Positions 1-9,853 are shown, counted from the stretch's first letter. The stretch: DNA of 64,000 nt from Enterobacter quasihormaechei (GCF_004331385.1 NZ_SJON01000001.1:248001-312000); one strand, 5' to 3'. The notes: generated by a model from the letters alone, not told the origin. Numbers and translations are program-made.

Positions 1-2505
1 CAGAACGTGCAGGGGGCGGCGGGCCAGATCGGTACGCCACCGGTATTCAACGGCCAGCAGCAGACGCTGACCATCAACGGGCTGGGGCGCTTAAGCCAGG
101 CCGAAGACTTTGCCGAGATCATTATTCGCGCCGGAGAGATGGGCCAGCTGGTGCGCCTGAAGGACGTCGCCACCATCGAGCTCGGCTCGCGCAGCTACAG
201 CTCGGGCGCCCAGCTGAACGGGCATGACTCTGCTTATCTTGGCATCTACCCGACGCCGTCCGCTAACGCCCTGCGCGTGGCCGACGCGGTGCGCGCGGAG
301 CTGGAGCGTCTCTCGACGCGCTTCCCGGACGACCTGGTCTACGAAGTGAAATTCGACACCACCACCTTCGTAGCCGCCACCATTAAAGAGATCGGCGTCT
401 CGCTGGCGCTGACCATGCTGGCGGTTGTAGTAGTCGTTTCCCTGTTCCTGCAAAGCTGGCGCGCGACGCTGATTGTCGCCCTCGCCATTCCGGTGTCGCT
501 GGTGGGTACCTTTGCGGTGCTTTACGCGCTCGGCTACTCCGCCAACACGCTGAGCCTGTTCGCCATTATTCTGGCGCTGACCATGGTGGTGGATGATGCC
601 ATCGTGGTGGTTGAGAGCGTCGAAACCCTGATGGCGGAAGGGCAGAGCCGCACGGCGGCGACCGCGCTGGCGCTGCGCCAGATCGCCGGGCCGGTGATTG
701 CCACCACGCTGGTGCTGCTGGCGGTGTTTGTGCCGGTGGCGCTCTTGCCGGGGATCGTCGGCGAGCTGTACCGCCAGTTCGCGGTGACGCTCTCCACCGC
801 CGTCACGCTCTCAAGCCTGGTGGCGCTGACCCTGACGCCCGCGCTTTGTGCCATGCTGCTGCGCCCGCGTCCGGCGAAGCCTGCCGCGATTTTCCGTGGG
901 TTCAACCGTGGGCTGGACGCCACGCGCACGCTTTACACCCGGATAGTGAGCGTATTCAACCGGCGTCCGTGGCTGGCGCTGCTGGCCACCGCAGGCGCGG
1001 CAGCGGTGGTGGCGTTCAGCTTTATGTCGATGCCAAAGGGCTTCCTGCCGCAGGAAGATCAGGGCTACTTCTTCGCCAGCGTCCAGCTGCCGGAGGCGGC
1101 CTCGCTGGAGCGTACCGAAGCGGTAATGACCACCGCGCGCGCGCTGATCGCTAAAAACCCGGCGGTGGAAGACGTGATTCAGGTCTCCGGGTTTAACATC
1201 CTCAACGGCACCAGCGCGTCGAACGGCGGGTTTATCTCCATCATGCTCAAAGACTGGAGCGAGCGTCCGCCGCTGGATGAGGTGATGGGCACCCTTCAGC
1301 GCCAGCTGCTGGCCCTGCCGGAAGCGACCATCATGACCTTCGCGCCGCCGACGCTGCCGGGGCTGGGCAACGCCTCCGGTTTCGACCTGCGCATTCAGGC
1401 GCAGGCGGGGCAGAGCCCGGCGGAGCTGGAGCGCGTTACGCGTGAGGTGCTGGCAAAAGCCAACCAGCATCCGCAACTGAGCCGCGTGTTCACCACCTGG
1501 AGCAGCAACGTGCCTCAGCTGACGCTGACCGTTGACCGCGAGCGCGCGGCCCGGCTCGACGTGCCGGTGTCGCGCATCTTCAGTAGCCTGCAAACCGCCT
1601 TCGGCGGCACCCGCGCCGGGGATTTCAGCGTCAACAACCGCGTTTACCACGTGGTGATGCAGAACGAGATGCAGTGGCGCGAGCGCGCAGAGCAAATCAG
1701 CGAGCTGTTCGTGCGCAGCAACAGCGGCGAGCGGGTGCGACTGAGCAACCTCGTCACCATCACGCCGACCGTCGGCGCGCCATTTATTCAGCAGTACAAC
1801 CAGTTCCCGTCGGTATCGGTAAGCGGTTCGGCAGCGGAAGGGGTAAGCAGCAGCACCGCGATGGCGGCGATGGGCGAAATTCTGGCGCAGAGCCTGCCTG
1901 CCGGGTACGACTACGCCTGGAGCGGTATGTCGTATCAGGAGCAGCAGACCGGCAACCAGGCGGTATGGATTGTGCTGGCGGCGGTGGTGATGGCGTGGCT
2001 GTTCCTCGTCGCCCAGTACGAGAGCTGGACGCTCCCGGCGAGCGTGATGCTTTCGGTGCTGTTCGCCATCGGCGGGGCGCTGGTCTGGCTGTGGCTGGCG
2101 GGCTACGCCAACGACGTGTACGTCCAGATCGGTCTGGTCTTGCTGATCGCGTTAGCGGCGAAAAACGCGATTCTTATCGTGGAGTTCGCCCGCGCGCGGC
2201 GGATGGACGGGATGGCGATTGTCGATGCCGCGCGGGAAGGGGCATCGCGCCGCTTCCGCGCGGTGATGATGACCGCCGTGTCGTTCATTATCGGCGTCCT
2301 GCCGATGATGCTGGCGACCGGGGCGGGTGCCCAGAGCCGCCGCATCATTGGCACCACGGTGTTCAGCGGCATGCTGGTGGCAACCGTGGTGGGGATTGTG
2401 TTCATCCCCGCGCTGTTCGTGCTGTTCCAGCGCCTGCGCGAGTGGGGCCACGGCCTTACGGACTCGTCGCCCACAGCTCGCAGTGTTTCTGAACCAGAGA
2501 AATAA
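1..2505 (+). CDS. RND multidrug efflux pump, inner-membrane permease subunit (5' end missing)
   Basis: This is the C-terminal 834 residues of a HAE1-type (AcrB/OqxB-like) proton-driven drug transporter. The reading frame is open to the first base of the window, and family members are about 1030-1050 residues long, so roughly 200 residues lie upstream. The paired transmembrane aspartates expected for proton relay are visible in [10 protein letters not shown] (window residues 198-199), and the conserved lysine helix appears as [13 protein letters not shown] near residue 720. Porter-domain sequence lies between the two membrane halves. It would work with a periplasmic adaptor and an outer-membrane channel, presumably encoded upstream. 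The last 50 bp overlap the 3' end of ybdK on the other strand. Similarity to OqxB is partial and I do not assign a gene name; substrates cannot be read from the sequence. Confidence 0.93.
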   Translation, partial: QNVQGAAGQIGTPPVFNGQQQTLTINGLGRLSQAEDFAEIIIRAGEMGQLVRLKDVATIELGSRSYSSGAQLNGHDSAYLGIYPTPSANALRVADAVRAELERLSTRFPDDLVYEVKFDTTTFVAATIKEIGVSLALTMLAVVVVVSLFLQSWRATLIVALAIPVSLVGTFAVLYALGYSANTLSLFAIILALTMVVDDAIVVVESVETLMAEGQSRTAATALALRQIAGPVIATTLVLLAVFVPVALLPGIVGELYRQFAVTLSTAVTLSSLVALTLTPALCAMLLRPRPAKPAAIFRGFNRGLDATRTLYTRIVSVFNRRPWLALLATAGAAAVVAFSFMSMPKGFLPQEDQGYFFASVQLPEAASLERTEAVMTTARALIAKNPAVEDVIQVSGFNILNGTSASNGGFISIMLKDWSERPPLDEVMGTLQRQLLALPEATIMTFAPPTLPGLGNASGFDLRIQAQAGQSPAELERVTREVLAKANQHPQLSRVFTTWSSNVPQLTLTVDRERAARLDVPVSRIFSSLQTAFGGTRAGDFSVNNRVYHVVMQNEMQWRERAEQISELFVRSNSGERVRLSNLVTITPTVGAPFIQQYNQFPSVSVSGSAAEGVSSSTAMAAMGEILAQSLPAGYDYAWSGMSYQEQQTGNQAVWIVLAAVVMAWLFLVAQYESWTLPASVMLSVLFAIGGALVWLWLAGYANDVYVQIGLVLLIALAAKNAILIVEFARARRMDGMAIVDAAREGASRRFRAVMMTAVSFIIGVLPMMLATGAGAQSRRIIGTTVFSGMLVATVVGIVFIPALFVLFQRLREWGHGLTDSSPTARSVSEPEK

Positions 2506-3577
2506 GCGAGCCGCCGTCGGCGATGAAGTCCCGCATGCGCTGCGCCTCGCTCTTGCCCTGCTTTAACAGCAGGGCAATTTCCTTGATGGCGCTCGTTGCG
2601 CCGAGCTTCTCGGCCGACGGCGCAACCTGCTCCAGCAGCCAGGCGATATCGTCCGCCACGGTTTTGTGCTCGCCGGTATGCACGTCCGTCAGAACCCCCT
2701 CCAGCCCGTAGCGACACGCCTGAAAACGGTTAAAGCGGTACAGCAGAAAATCCCGCTCCTGATGCTTATAGGGCCGCGTGGTCAGCAGCCAATGAGACGT
2801 CGCCTGGATCAGCCCGGCGATATTAATCGCGTGGCCGAGCGTCAGCGGGGTATCCATCACCCGTACCTCCACGGTGCCGAAGTGCGGGCTGGGACGGATG
2901 TCCCAGTGAAGATCTTTAATGCTGTCGATCATGCTGGTAGCGCTCAGGCGTCGGAACAGCCCCTCGAACTCCTGCCAGCTGTTGACCCACGGCATCTGGC
3001 CGTTATCCGGGAAGCCGGAGAAGATATTGAGCCGCGACGAGGAAAACCTGGTGTCCGTGCCCTGCATATAGGGGGAGGACGCGGCGAGGGCGATAAAGTG
3101 CGGCACGAAGCGCGACAGGCCGTGCAGCAGATAAATGGCGTCGTCCCCGTTTCGGCATCCCACGTGCACGTGCTGGCCAAACACCGTCGCCTGTAAAATC
3201 AGATAGCCAAAGCGCTCCAGCGTGACGTTATAGCGCTCATCGGCGCACACTTCCTGCCGCTGCCACTTCTGGAACGGATGGGTCCCGCCGCCGCAGATCT
3301 GAATATGCTGCTCCGCCGCCGCGCGCAGGATGCTCTGCTGCATCACCGAGAACTGCGCCGCCGCCTGGTCGATGGTCTGGCACACGCCGGTGGCGATTTC
3401 GAGCATGCTTTCGGTGATGTCGTGTTTGACTTCACCGCCTTTGATGTCGTCTTTGACGGCAGCGATAAGCGCGGAAGAGTCCTGACTCAGGTCGTAGCCC
3501 GGCGGGTTCACCACCTGGAGTTCAAGCTCGATGCCGAGGGTGTAGGGTTCAGAGGATTTGAAATCAGGTAAAGGCAT
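2456..3577 (-). CDS. ybdK: YbdK carboxylate-amine ligase (glutamate-cysteine ligase type 2)
   Basis: The 373-residue product matches YbdK, an ATP-dependent carboxylate-amine ligase of the GCS2 family with weak gamma-glutamylcysteine ligase activity in vitro. Family features visible are the N-terminal [11 protein letters not shown], the central [13 protein letters not shown] and the [14 protein letters not shown] strand. The ATG at 3577 was chosen over an upstream in-frame ATG at 3754 because it has a GGAG ribosome site and gives the normal family N-terminus MPLPDFK. The 3' end overlaps the convergent RND pump gene by 50 bp. In E. coli ybdK lies close to entD; here some 25 kb of other genes separate the two. 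Confidence 0.95.
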   Translation of the reverse strand: MPLPDFKSSEPYTLGIELELQVVNPPGYDLSQDSSALIAAVKDDIKGGEVKHDITESMLEIATGVCQTIDQAAAQFSVMQQSILRAAAEQHIQICGGGTHPFQKWQRQEVCADERYNVTLERFGYLILQATVFGQHVHVGCRNGDDAIYLLHGLSRFVPHFIALAASSPYMQGTDTRFSSSRLNIFSGFPDNGQMPWVNSWQEFEGLFRRLSATSMIDSIKDLHWDIRPSPHFGTVEVRVMDTPLTLGHAINIAGLIQATSHWLLTTRPYKHQERDFLLYRFNRFQACRYGLEGVLTDVHTGEHKTVADDIAWLLEQVAPSAEKLGATSAIKEIALLLKQGKSEAQRMRDFIADGGSLISLVQKHCELWATSP

Positions 3578-3682
3578 GGCGCACTCCGTTGTCTGTTGTG
3601 TGTTGAGTATAGACAATGGGTGTGGCGCGCTCGTCTCGTGGTGGTATAACGGATAGCAGGCTTTGCAACAGGGGAGTGACTT

Positions 3683-4572
3683 ATGTCTGACTATCCATCG
3701 ATTGCGCTGATTGGTCCCGGTGCGATTGGCACCACCATTGCCGCGGTATTGCATGATGCTGGCCGCACGCCGCTATTGTGCGGACGCACCGCGCATCCGG
3801 AATTGCGCCTGCGTCACGATGAGGGTGAAATTGTGGTGCCAGGTCCGGTACTCACCGATCCGACCGTTATCACGCGCCCGGTTGATCTCGTTTTCGTCGC
3901 GGTAAAAACGACGCAAAATGCCGACAGCGCCAGGTGGCTGCGCGCCCTGTGCGATGAAAATACCGTGGTCTGCGCGCTACAAAACGGCGTGGAGCAAAGG
4001 CCCAGCTTGCGCCTTTGGTCAATGGCGCTGCGGTGCTGCCGTCGGTGGTCTGGCTCCCGGCCCAGCGCGAGCCGGATGCTTCCGTCTGGCTGCGCGCCAA
4101 ACCGCGCCTGACGCTGCCGGACGTGCCCCAGGCGCAGCGGGTGGTCGAAGCGCTTCGTGATACGCGCTGCGCGGTTGAGCTCTCGGAAGATTTCCCCACC
4201 GTCGCCTGGCGCAAACTGCTGCAAAACGCGGTCGCCGGGCTTATGGTGCTGGCCAACCGCCGCGCCGGGATGTTCAGGCGAGAGGATGTCAGCGAGCTGG
4301 CGCTGGCCTACCTGCGCGAAGGGCTGACCGTCGCCCGCGCTGAAGGGGCGAAGCTGAACGATGACGTGGCGCAGGAGATCCTGGCGAACTTTCAACGCGC
4401 GCCCGTGGATTTGGGTACGTCGATTCTCGCTGACCGTCAGGCGGATCGCCCGATGGAGTGGGATATCCGTAACGGCGTCATCCAGCGCTGCGGCCGCAAA
4501 CACGGCATTGCGGTGCCCATCAGCGACGTGGTGGTGCCGCTGCTGGCGGCGGGGAGCGAGGGGCCGGGTTAA
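3683..4572 (+). pseudogene. Ketopantoate reductase-family oxidoreductase, broken by a single-base frameshift
   Basis: The N-terminal part (from 3683, [17 protein letters not shown] with a Rossmann GxGxxG) reads in one frame to about 3997. The rest, KAQLAPLVNGAAVLPSVVW and onward to the stop at 4572, reads in the next frame. The junction is at the run gagcaaaggcccag. One missing base, most simply an A in the CAAAGG run at 3995-4000, would restore an uninterrupted protein of 296 residues, the usual size for ApbA/PanE-like reductases. In the present sequence the first frame would run on into an unrelated tail ending at 4111. It could be a true recent pseudogene, a phase-variable run, or a sequencing error in a short homopolymer. 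The family reduces 2-oxo acids with NADPH, but this member is probably not the housekeeping panE, and its substrate is unknown. Confidence 0.85.
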
Positions 4573-4661
4573 CGGCCGCTGTTTTTCCGTTCGGCAAAGT
4601 AATGGGCGGCCGTGCTGCCCATCGCTTTTCTAAACAAGGTGATAAACGCATTCATACCTGA
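4569..4661 (-). pseudogene. 3' remnant of an AraC-family transcriptional regulator
   Basis: Read on the minus strand, the stop at 4569-4571 is preceded by 30 codons ending ...FAERKNSGR. They contain SGMNAFITLFRKAMGSTAAHY, the typical last helix-turn-helix segment of AraC/XylS regulators. Upstream of the SG the frame runs into unrelated sequence (PPPLSG boundary near 4662), with no start codon and no first HTH helix. About 90% of the gene is therefore gone. The break coincides with the beginning of the AT-rich stretch carrying the P-loop ATPase gene, so the insertion or a linked deletion probably destroyed it. The remnant stop codon overlaps the stop of the neighbouring pseudogene. Confidence 0.7.
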
Positions 4662-4981
4662 CAGTGGCGGCGGGCCGATAGAGAGGAAGGGAGATGAATA
4701 TGAATGTCCGCTCTGTGCCAAAACAGTCGTTGTCGTCGCATGTAATTTCGATATTGGCCCCCCACTCTGGCAGACAATACTGCCCTATTGTTGAACTCTG
4801 AGATTTCTGTTGAGCCTGTCACGGTTCAGCTCTGTTTTTAGTGGCTCCTAATTGCAAAGTCATGTTTTACATGACTTACGATCGCGCTCTTTACGAACAA
4901 GGCTTTCAGGCATAATCTGTGCTAACAATAGAGTAAAATCAGAGGGATAGCTGAAGGAAATAAACTGGCTTTAGCTAATCT
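4662..4981. other. Non-coding stretch at the left edge of the AT-rich insertion
   Basis: No convincing gene is present. A 35-codon frame at 4694-4801 has no recognisable similarity. A perfect 7-bp inverted repeat, agtcatg-tttta-catgact, lies at 4858-4876 without a following T-run. Base composition drops sharply towards AT from about 4800, matching the downstream gene rather than the flanking chromosome. Confidence 0.5.
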
Positions 4982-5011
4982 TTAGCGTTGTTTCTGGTAT
5001 AATAACGCTAA
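4982..5011 (+). promoter_or_regulatory. Extended -10 promoter enclosed by an 8-bp inverted repeat
   Basis: TGGTATAAT (4995-5003) is a perfect extended -10 element (TGnTATAAT), and no good -35 is visible at the usual spacing. It sits between the arms of a perfect inverted repeat, ttagcgtt (4982-4989) and aacgctaa (5004-5011). A repressor bound there would cover the -10, so an operator is likely. The downstream ATG is at 5085, preceded by GGGGAAGGG. No candidate regulator gene is adjacent. Confidence 0.55.
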
Positions 5012-5084
5012 CTTTTATAGGTATGATTTTGTTTGATTAACTGCGAGAAGTAGGTCTCTCGGTGAAGATGGGGAAGGGATATCA

Positions 5085-8000
5085 ATGAGTGATGACAGCT
5101 ATAAATTTCAAAAGCTAACACCGATAAGCGATGTTGAGCTGGGTATATATAAAAATGCGATAGATTTTGTTTTTGCCAATGACGATTTAAAAAATGTTGC
5201 TATATCAGGACAATATAGTGCAGGAAAAAGTAGTCTTGTAGAGTCCTATAAGAAAAGTCATTCGAATATAAAGTTTGTTCATATTTCACTTGCCCATTTC
5301 AGAGCGACGGAGGAAGCTGAAACTAATGAACCCGGTAGAGTCATGAGTGAAACCGCGTTAGAAGGTAAAATTCTTAACCAGTTAATTCACCAAATTAATG
5401 CTGAAGATATCCCCCAAACGCATTTTAAAGTAAAGAAAAAAGTAAAAACGAGCAGCATTGTGATGAATACTATCTTCACGGTATTATTTATCGCCACGGC
5501 ACTGCATATTACTCTTTTTAATAAATGGGGTGACTTTGTTTCACTTTTATCTGATGGAGTTGCAAAGACACTACTAACATTCTCTACTAGACACGATTCT
5601 TTATTAATTAGCGGTTTTATAGCTACAATCCTTTCTTGCATCTTTATTTATAAATTAATAAAAACCCAAAAAAATCGCAACGTCCTTAAAAAAATAAATT
5701 TACAAGGCAATGAAATAGAGATTTTCGAAGAGAGCGAAGAGTCTTATTTTGATCGGTATTTAAATGAAGTATTATACCTTTTCGAGAATGTTAATGCTGA
5801 TGCCATTATTTTTGAAGACATGGATCGTTTTAATAGCAATCATATCTTTGAACGTCTTCATGAAGTGAATAGACTGGTTAATATTCAACGAACCCTGGCA
5901 GGGCACAAGAAATCGTCGTTACGTTTTATTTACTTGCTTCGTGATGATATCTTCATTTCAAAGGATAGAACCAAATTCTTTGATTATATCATTCCAGTTA
6001 TTCCTGTTGTTGATAGTTCTAACTCTTACGATCAGTTTATCTCACATTTTAATAATGGTGGTATTCTCAAATTGTTCAATGAAAGATTCCTACAAGGGAT
6101 GTCTCTGTATATTGATGATATGAGAATATTGAAGAACATTTATAATGAATTTCAAATTTATTACAATAAATTAAATACAACAGAACTTGACTGTAATAAA
6201 ATGTTGGCCATTATTGCCTATAAAAATATATTCCCACGAGATTTTAGTGAGTTACAACTTAATCAAGGTATGGTTTATTCCATATTTAGTGAACGGGATA
6301 ATCTTATTATAAAAGAGATAAAAGATATAGAAAAATACATTAGCGATAGAAAAAAGGAGATTGAGGTAATCAAGAATGAAATGCTCAATTCTAGCCAAGA
6401 GGTTGATGCTATATATGATAAGGAATTGTCTAAATATAACAGTCATCATTACTATAATCAGGCTGAGAAAGCTGATATAGAAAAGAGAAGAGCGGCTAGA
6501 AGGGAAAGTGTTGAAAATAAAACCAATGGAAAAATAGAAGAAATCAATGAACTTATATCAAAATCAAGAGATAGTTTGGTTGACTCTAGGAATAAAAGAC
6601 TTAAAGAAATAATAACAAGAGAAAACATTGATGAAATATTTAAGCTCACCTACACCAATGAAATTGGAGAAAAAAGAGATTTTAATGAAATAAAAAGTAG
6701 TGAGTATTTTGACTTGCTTAAATACCTTATTCGTGATGGATATATTGATGAAACCTATACCGACTATATGACCTATTTTTATGAAAATAGCCTGAGTCGA
6801 AATGATAAGATGTTTTTACGCAGCATTACCGATCAAAAAGGCAAAGATTTCACTTATCAACTCAAGAACCCCAAACTGGTCGTTACCCGCCTTCGAGAAG
6901 TGGATTTTGAAAAGGAAGAGGCGCTTAATTTTGATCTATTAGCTTATCTGCTTCAAACGCCAGCCCAAGTAAACTTAATAGAACGTTTATTCAAACAACT
7001 AAGAAAAGATAGAAGAGTTGAGTTTATTCGTAGCTACTTTGAAACTGAGAGGGCTCAGTCAGGCTTCATCAATCGATTAAATACGCAGTGGCCTGAATTC
7101 TTTTCTTATGCGCTGACCGATAGTGAATTTTCTGCTGATTGGGTTAAACGCTACTCTATAGGCACACTTTATTATTCTGCCAGTAACGCCATTGAGGCTA
7201 TTAACATTGATGATTGTCTGACTGATTACCTTTCTGACTCGTCGGATTATTTAGCAATATCAGAACCGAAGGTTGACAAGTTAATCAGTGGTTTTAAGTT
7301 ACTTAATGTCTCATTTGTCAGTATTAAATTCGAAAGCGCAAATAAAGTACTCTTTGATGCGGTTTATCAGCATTCACTTTATGATATTAATTTTGCCAAC
7401 CTGACCTTAATGCTGAGTAAGGTTTACACATTTAACAGTGAAGATGATATTCGCCATAAGAACTATACCCTAGTTATGTCACAGCCTGATTCCCCCTTGG
7501 CTAGTTATGTTAATAACCATATTAGTGACTATCTGGATATGGTTTTATCTAGTTGTGATGGATCAATCGTGGATGATGAAGCCATTGTTTTATCCGTTCT
7601 TAATAATGAGGAAATAACTGATGAACAAAAAGGGCAGTATATAAACTCTTTGCAAACTTTCGTGACCTCTCTGAGTGAGGTTGAGAGCGAATCCTTATGG
7701 TCATCTTTGTTGGATAAAGATAGAGCAATTTGCTCTGAGGGTAATATTGTTTCTTACTTTGAACATGTTGATGGACTGGATGGTTCACTTATCGAATTTA
7801 TCAATAGAACTGATACCGAGCTTGATTTTAAAAAAATTGACCTTGAAGACGAGCAGAGAATTAAATTATTTAGATCGATTATTGTCTGTAATGATTTATC
7901 AAATAATAAATATGATGAATTAATTTGCTCGCTAAATAGGATTTATCCGACCTCCTTTGGCACTGCTAATATTGCTGGTGATAAATTTAAAATATTAGTG

Positions 8001-8717
8001 GATAAGAACATTATTCGTATGAGTCTTAGTTCACTTGATTTCATACGAGACAATTATCCTGAACAAAACTCCTACTACATTAAGAAAAATATCCAAATCT
8101 ACGTTGAGTTAATGACAATTGATAATTTTGTCTTAGATGAAGCCATATCAATTCTTTCTTGGAAAGTTGATGATGATTTAAAAATTAAGTTACTCGAATT
8201 GATTAAAGTACCATTGACTATTCATGATAAAAAATACCCTCCGGTCGTTAATGATTATATTTTAGAGAATAATTTTAATTCAGACGAATTATTAAGTTTG
8301 ACGTCATCTTATAAAAATTGGGGAACCTCTACTCAGTCACTCATTCTGATCAGAGCAATACAGGATATATCGACATTGATAGCAAACCCTGATGATGTTG
8401 CTGAGCTGTTACTAAAAGATCTGTTTGTCGCAGAGGGACTGAATATGCAGAATAAAATAGCACTGCTAATCGCTTTGCTGCCGGGTAAGGATTTGAGTAA
8501 GACGACTTGCAAAGAGTATCTTGATCTGCTTGGTTTATCGGAGTTCAGTAAAATTTTGGGGCGAGGCAAACCTAAAATTGAAGTTGATACAACTAATCAA
8601 ATTTTATTAACAGCATTACGAGATAACCATTTCTTCTCTGATTTTGAGGTGGATGATGAAAATCCCACTTATTATAAAATAACAAGGCGGCGCTCTATGT
8701 TTGGCTCAGATACATAG
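5085..8717 (+). CDS. Large membrane-anchored P-loop ATPase, YobI/KAP-like; possible defence protein
   Basis: The product has 1210 residues. Walker A is GQYSAGKSS (residues 42-50). Two hydrophobic helices follow (about 126-144 and 172-191), then Walker B IIFEDMDRF (241-249) and a strand RFIYLLRDDIF (280-290). This Walker A, two membrane helices, Walker B order, with a D-R after the Walker B acids, is the KAP/YobI-type P-loop NTPase plan. A motif NIFPRDFSEL is at 381-390, a charged coiled coil spans about 405-515, and about 700 residues of unassigned helical sequence follow. The gene is strikingly AT-rich, with many ATA and AGA codons, unlike its neighbours, and has its own extended -10 promoter and terminator. 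It lies between broken genes and a phage-like remnant, which points to horizontal transfer. The family is found scattered in accessory DNA and a role in anti-phage defence is plausible, but nothing here proves a function. Confidence 0.85.
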   Translation: MSDDSYKFQKLTPISDVELGIYKNAIDFVFANDDLKNVAISGQYSAGKSSLVESYKKSHSNIKFVHISLAHFRATEEAETNEPGRVMSETALEGKILNQLIHQINAEDIPQTHFKVKKKVKTSSIVMNTIFTVLFIATALHITLFNKWGDFVSLLSDGVAKTLLTFSTRHDSLLISGFIATILSCIFIYKLIKTQKNRNVLKKINLQGNEIEIFEESEESYFDRYLNEVLYLFENVNADAIIFEDMDRFNSNHIFERLHEVNRLVNIQRTLAGHKKSSLRFIYLLRDDIFISKDRTKFFDYIIPVIPVVDSSNSYDQFISHFNNGGILKLFNERFLQGMSLYIDDMRILKNIYNEFQIYYNKLNTTELDCNKMLAIIAYKNIFPRDFSELQLNQGMVYSIFSERDNLIIKEIKDIEKYISDRKKEIEVIKNEMLNSSQEVDAIYDKELSKYNSHHYYNQAEKADIEKRRAARRESVENKTNGKIEEINELISKSRDSLVDSRNKRLKEIITRENIDEIFKLTYTNEIGEKRDFNEIKSSEYFDLLKYLIRDGYIDETYTDYMTYFYENSLSRNDKMFLRSITDQKGKDFTYQLKNPKLVVTRLREVDFEKEEALNFDLLAYLLQTPAQVNLIERLFKQLRKDRRVEFIRSYFETERAQSGFINRLNTQWPEFFSYALTDSEFSADWVKRYSIGTLYYSASNAIEAINIDDCLTDYLSDSSDYLAISEPKVDKLISGFKLLNVSFVSIKFESANKVLFDAVYQHSLYDINFANLTLMLSKVYTFNSEDDIRHKNYTLVMSQPDSPLASYVNNHISDYLDMVLSSCDGSIVDDEAIVLSVLNNEEITDEQKGQYINSLQTFVTSLSEVESESLWSSLLDKDRAICSEGNIVSYFEHVDGLDGSLIEFINRTDTELDFKKIDLEDEQRIKLFRSIIVCNDLSNNKYDELICSLNRIYPTSFGTANIAGDKFKILVDKNIIRMSLSSLDFIRDNYPEQNSYYIKKNIQIYVELMTIDNFVLDEAISILSWKVDDDLKIKLLELIKVPLTIHDKKYPPVVNDYILENNFNSDELLSLTSSYKNWGTSTQSLILIRAIQDISTLIANPDDVAELLLKDLFVAEGLNMQNKIALLIALLPGKDLSKTTCKEYLDLLGLSEFSKILGRGKPKIEVDTTNQILLTALRDNHFFSDFEVDDENPTYYKITRRRSMFGSDT

Positions 8718-8740
8718 CATTATGTATTTTTCTACAGTTT

Positions 8741-8766
8741 GGGCACTTTTATAGTGCCCAATTTTT
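8741..8766 (+). terminator. Rho-independent terminator of the P-loop ATPase gene
   Basis: A perfect 7-bp stem, gggcact-tttat-agtgccc (8741-8759), is followed by aattttt. It begins 24 bp after the stop codon. The gene therefore appears to be a one-gene transcription unit. Confidence 0.85.
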
Positions 8767-8967
8767 ACGCTGAAACTTACGTAGCTAATCTGAATTTTTC
8801 TCAGTTGACAAGTACTCCTAGGTGTTCGTTAAGCCCTCTGTGTGTTGGGAAAGATGCGAGCGTCCGCTCCTCGCTCTTAACGGACATTCAACAAACAACT
8901 CTGTACTTTGAGTAAGGCCAAAGTCCTGCTTTTTACCCAGCAGAACCCCGGCCTCCCATCACCCGCC

Positions 8968-9423
8968 TCAGTGCGCCGTTATATAAGGCTCTTTTACAAA
9001 CTCCGCCAGCAGCCAGACCATATCATGCAACAGCCCGGTAAGTTCTTTCGCCACGCTCGCAGGCAACGTCCCGCCCATTATCGCCAGCGTTAACGCCACG
9101 GCATAATCCACCTGTAGCGCCGTTTCTTGCCAGCATTCCGGCACGCAGGAGGGGATCTTTTCCCCCGCAATGAGCCGTTCAACCAAATACGGCGGAAGTT
9201 CTGAGTCACAACTCTTGCGCAGCCGTTTCAGCGCAGCCAGCAGTCGCTCGCAAAGGGTGGCAAAAGTCACCGCGTCGTCCGTTTCAACCAGCACGCTCAC
9301 ATACGCAGTGCAGGCGTCAGCCAGTTCAAAGAGATCCGCAGACTCAGGCAGTTGCAGGTGGAGAAGGTGATGAACAGCACTTTCTTCAGAAAGTGCATAA
9401 GACAGGGAAGGGATAGTTGTCAT
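8968..9423 (-). CDS. Hypothetical protein of satellite-phage (P4) type
   Basis: The 151-residue, leucine-rich, acidic protein starts MTTIPSLSYALSEES from an ATG with AAAGGAAA upstream. I see no enzymatic motif or membrane segment. Its length, its N-terminal style and its position directly downstream of a C4-like structured RNA resemble the leftward early region of P4-like satellite phages, which includes a 151-residue reading frame. I could not compare sequences, so this is a suggestion. No integrase, primase or attachment site is present nearby, so it would be a remnant. Base composition is intermediate between the AT-rich ATPase gene and the host. Confidence 0.6.
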   Translation of the reverse strand: MTTIPSLSYALSEESAVHHLLHLQLPESADLFELADACTAYVSVLVETDDAVTFATLCERLLAALKRLRKSCDSELPPYLVERLIAGEKIPSCVPECWQETALQVDYAVALTLAIMGGTLPASVAKELTGLLHDMVWLLAEFVKEPYITAH

Positions 9424-9442
9424 GTGATTTTCCTTTTAAAAC

Positions 9443-9552
9443 GTACTCCAGACCACCACATAAGTTCCTACGCTCATGGGTGGTTGCGCTGACGGAGGTA
9501 GGAATACCGCACATGACTAACGGCCAACCTTTCGGTTGCTCCGCCAGCGCGA
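9443..9552 (-). ncRNA. C4-like antisense RNA of phage immunity type
   Basis: Between the 151-residue gene and the REP block the minus strand can fold strongly. A 12-bp outer stem pairs GCGCTGGCGGAG (9550-9539) with CTCCGTCAGCGC (9497-9486), with one wobble. It encloses a CAACC-GAAA-GGTTG hairpin (9538-9525) with a GNRA loop. A second stem pairs ACCACCCAT with ATGTGGTGGT near 9449-9483. This layout, upstream of a phage-type gene, resembles the C4 antisense RNA of P1-like and P4-like elements. Exact ends are not known, and assignment to the family is from memory of its general form. Confidence 0.55.
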
Positions 9553-9744
9553 CCGTATTTTAACGGGATGAGCGCTGTCGCGACAAAAATAATTGCCGTG
9601 TCATGTTATGCGGGTTCCTACGCCCGGTTACGGATGTGCCGCAACGCAGGCACTTTACGGCGGTGAAAAAAGGAAGGAAAGGGGATACCCCTGAATTACA
9701 TAAGGTTGCTTGCAGGTTTGCGAGGCGGCTTCCAGAACGGCATT

Positions 9745-9840
9745 GCCGGGTGGCGGCTACGCCTGACCCGGCCTACAAAATCCAAAGCCCCAACAGCGAC
9801 ACGAACCGTAGGCCCGCGCAAGCGCAGCGCCGCCGGGCAC
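9745..9840. repeat. REP-type inverted repeat pair
   Basis: Two facing copies are present: gccgggtggcggctacgcc...cggcctac (9745-9776) and its inverse gtaggcccgcgc...cgccgggca (9808-9839). This is the commonest intergenic repeat of the window and lies just past the 3' end of budR. Confidence 0.85.
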
Positions 9841-9853
9841 AGACGCACCGTAG

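Noticed and set aside
4694-4801. Short frame MNMNVRSVPKQS at the island edge
   Set aside because: Only 35 codons with no recognisable similarity; probably chance in rearranged sequence.
4858-4876. agtcatg-tttta-catgact as a terminator
   Set aside because: The stem is perfect but no T-run follows and no gene ends just upstream.
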